Source of the DNA: Opitutales bacterium
GTDB taxonomy: Bacteria; Verrucomicrobiota; Verrucomicrobiia; Opitutales; Intestinicryptomonadaceae
Assembly (NCBI GenBank): GCA_017633865.1
Contig: JAGBOM010000008.1
Location: 1-5,580, forward strand
Length of the DNA: 5,580 nt
Direction: 5' to 3'
Below the pieces are notes generated by a model. That model was given only the letters and a program-made list of their open reading frames with translations, was not told the DNA's origin and did not search any database. Numbering within the stretch: position 1 is the first letter of the stretch; every line of letters begins with the position of its first letter. Below are positions 5,234-5,580 of this stretch, piece by piece. A program made the position numbers and the translations under genes.

Positions 5234-5500
5234 GCTGGGTAAAAAATGATTTTGGCAATTTTGGCAGCGAATTTTGGCAGCGCGTAAAAATCCGCTTTTC
5301 CCCGCAGCAAAGCTGCTGTTAAAGCCTCTGTTTATAAGGTTTTGCCGCGTTTTTGTGTTTCCGCGAATTCCGGCAATTCCCGCGAAGTGCTGCCAAAAAT
5401 CGGGCGCAATTTTGGCAGCGTTTTTCCCGAAGTGTTGCCAAAATAATTTTGGCAACACCTTCGCGCGCTTATAATCGGCGACTTGCAAAAATTTGAGCAT
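5168..5500 (-). CDS. Doubtful ORF through the repeat region
   Basis: An ATG at 5500 opens a 110-codon frame one base after the stop of the upstream HTH gene. It is preceded at 8 nt by GGGGAGGA, the best Shine-Dalgarno in the window. The start therefore looks translatable and coupled. The protein does not look like a known family. It begins MLKFLQVADYKRAK and contains WQHF twice plus a final WQH, which are simply the DNA repeat motif read in this frame. It has no recognisable domain, and the repeats lack stop codons, which alone could keep the frame open. It may be a real small protein, a short leader peptide, or non-coding regulatory DNA. Confidence 0.3.
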   Translation of the reverse strand: MLKFLQVADYKRAKVLPKLFWQHFGKNAAKIAPDFWQHFAGIAGIRGNTKTRQNLINRGFNSSFAAGKSGFLRAAKIRCQNCQNHFLPSRFYALPIIPTTPLGVGIYWQH

Positions 5501-5535
5501 CTCAAAAATCCTCCCCGATTTTATTTTTGGCAGCG
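5172..5535. repeat. Cluster of about ten TTTTGGCAGCG motifs in both orientations
   Basis: Exact TTTTGGCAGCG copies lie at 5259-5269, 5272-5282, 5410-5420 and 5525-5535. Shorter or variant direct copies lie at 5214-5223 (ATTGGCAGCG), 5250-5257 (TTTTGGCA) and 5447-5456 (TTTTGGCAAC). Inverted copies lie at 5172-5180, 5388-5398 and 5433-5443. Two close pairs form hairpin-like inverted repeats: 5389-5398 with 5410-5419, and a longer one, 5428-5443 with 5447-5463, with one bulged base. Three direct copies at 5249-5282 are spaced 9 and 13 bp apart. Confidence 0.75.
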
Positions 5536-5580
5536 CTTCGAATATCCTTCCAGAGGCGGTAAACCGTGCACGCCGACACG
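5502..5580 (-). CDS. C-terminal end of a helix-turn-helix protein (5' end outside window)
   Basis: The minus strand is open from the window edge to TGA at 5504-5502, giving the last 25 residues (VSACTVYRLWKDIRSAAKNK, then IGEDF). The VSxxTVYRLWKDIR stretch reads like the recognition helix of an HTH, as in small phage regulators or transposase-type HTH domains. The rest of the gene is not visible, so nothing more can be said about function. The last codons contain GGGGAGGA, which would serve as the ribosome binding site of the ORF starting at 5500. One exact TTTTGGCAGCG motif (5525-5535) lies inside this coding end. Confidence 0.55.
   Translation of the reverse strand, partial: VSACTVYRLWKDIRSAAKNKIGEDF

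Noticed and set aside
5304..5316. GCAGC-AAA-GCTGC hairpin as a terminator
   Set aside because: The 5-bp stem is not followed by a T-run on either strand.
5449..5475. TTGGCA-N15-TATAAT promoter on the plus strand
   Set aside because: The -10 is perfect, but the spacer is 2 bp short, the -35 is part of the repeat motif, and transcription would run only antisense into the minus-strand HTH gene.
5172..5535. CRISPR array
   Set aside because: The repeats are about 11 bp, occur in both orientations and have irregular spacing, unlike CRISPR repeats and spacers.

Overview
The sequence suggests a bacterial chromosome carrying a prophage, prophage remnant or phage satellite. The taxon cannot be fixed. 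The lysine- and alanine-rich helix-turn-helix proteins, the scarcity of Shine-Dalgarno sites and the moderate GC of the backbone would fit a Gram-negative anaerobe of the Verrucomicrobiota/Lentisphaerota kind, but this is only an impression.

Layout. Bases 1-629 (+) hold the 3' end of a winged-helix-tailed protein, probably an AlbA_2/divergent-AAA or Fic-type regulator, followed closely by an XRE-type HTH gene. Facing them is a run of minus-strand genes with phage character. From right to left these are the end of an HTH gene (5502-5580), a doubtful ORF through a repeat-rich stretch (5168-5500), an HTH protein (4573-5118), a DNA-binding-like protein (3875-4531), a Nu1-like small terminase subunit (1052-1675), an 84-88 aa protein of unknown function (734-988) and a 26-codon ORF (664-744). 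A candidate intrinsic terminator for this strand lies at 605-627.

The centre of interest is a plus-strand, AT-rich cassette at about 2040-3885, lying between the 3875-4531 gene and the terminase gene. It is a retron whose reverse transcriptase is fused at its C terminus to a TIR domain (2292-3827). A consensus-like promoter (2104-2134) lies just upstream of a 144-nt candidate msr-msd RNA (2141-2284). That RNA is bounded by a perfect 13-bp a1/a2 inverted repeat and holds an msr-type hairpin and a long msd-type hairpin. The a2 arm contains the ribosome binding site of the RT-TIR gene. By analogy with known retrons, the RT would make multicopy single-stranded DNA from this RNA and hold the TIR effector inactive until a phage perturbs the complex. 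The TIR domain would then attack NAD-type nucleotides and abort the infection.

Two further structures are unexplained by genes. About nine copies of a CGGGAAA motif lie between the terminase start and the retron (1698-1941). About ten copies of TTTTGGCAGCG, in both orientations and partly arranged as palindromes, lie at 5172-5535. They look like protein-binding arrays such as operators, origin iterons or a packaging site. With a terminase small subunit but no large subunit in view, the locus could be a satellite or decayed prophage carrying an anti-phage retron as cargo.
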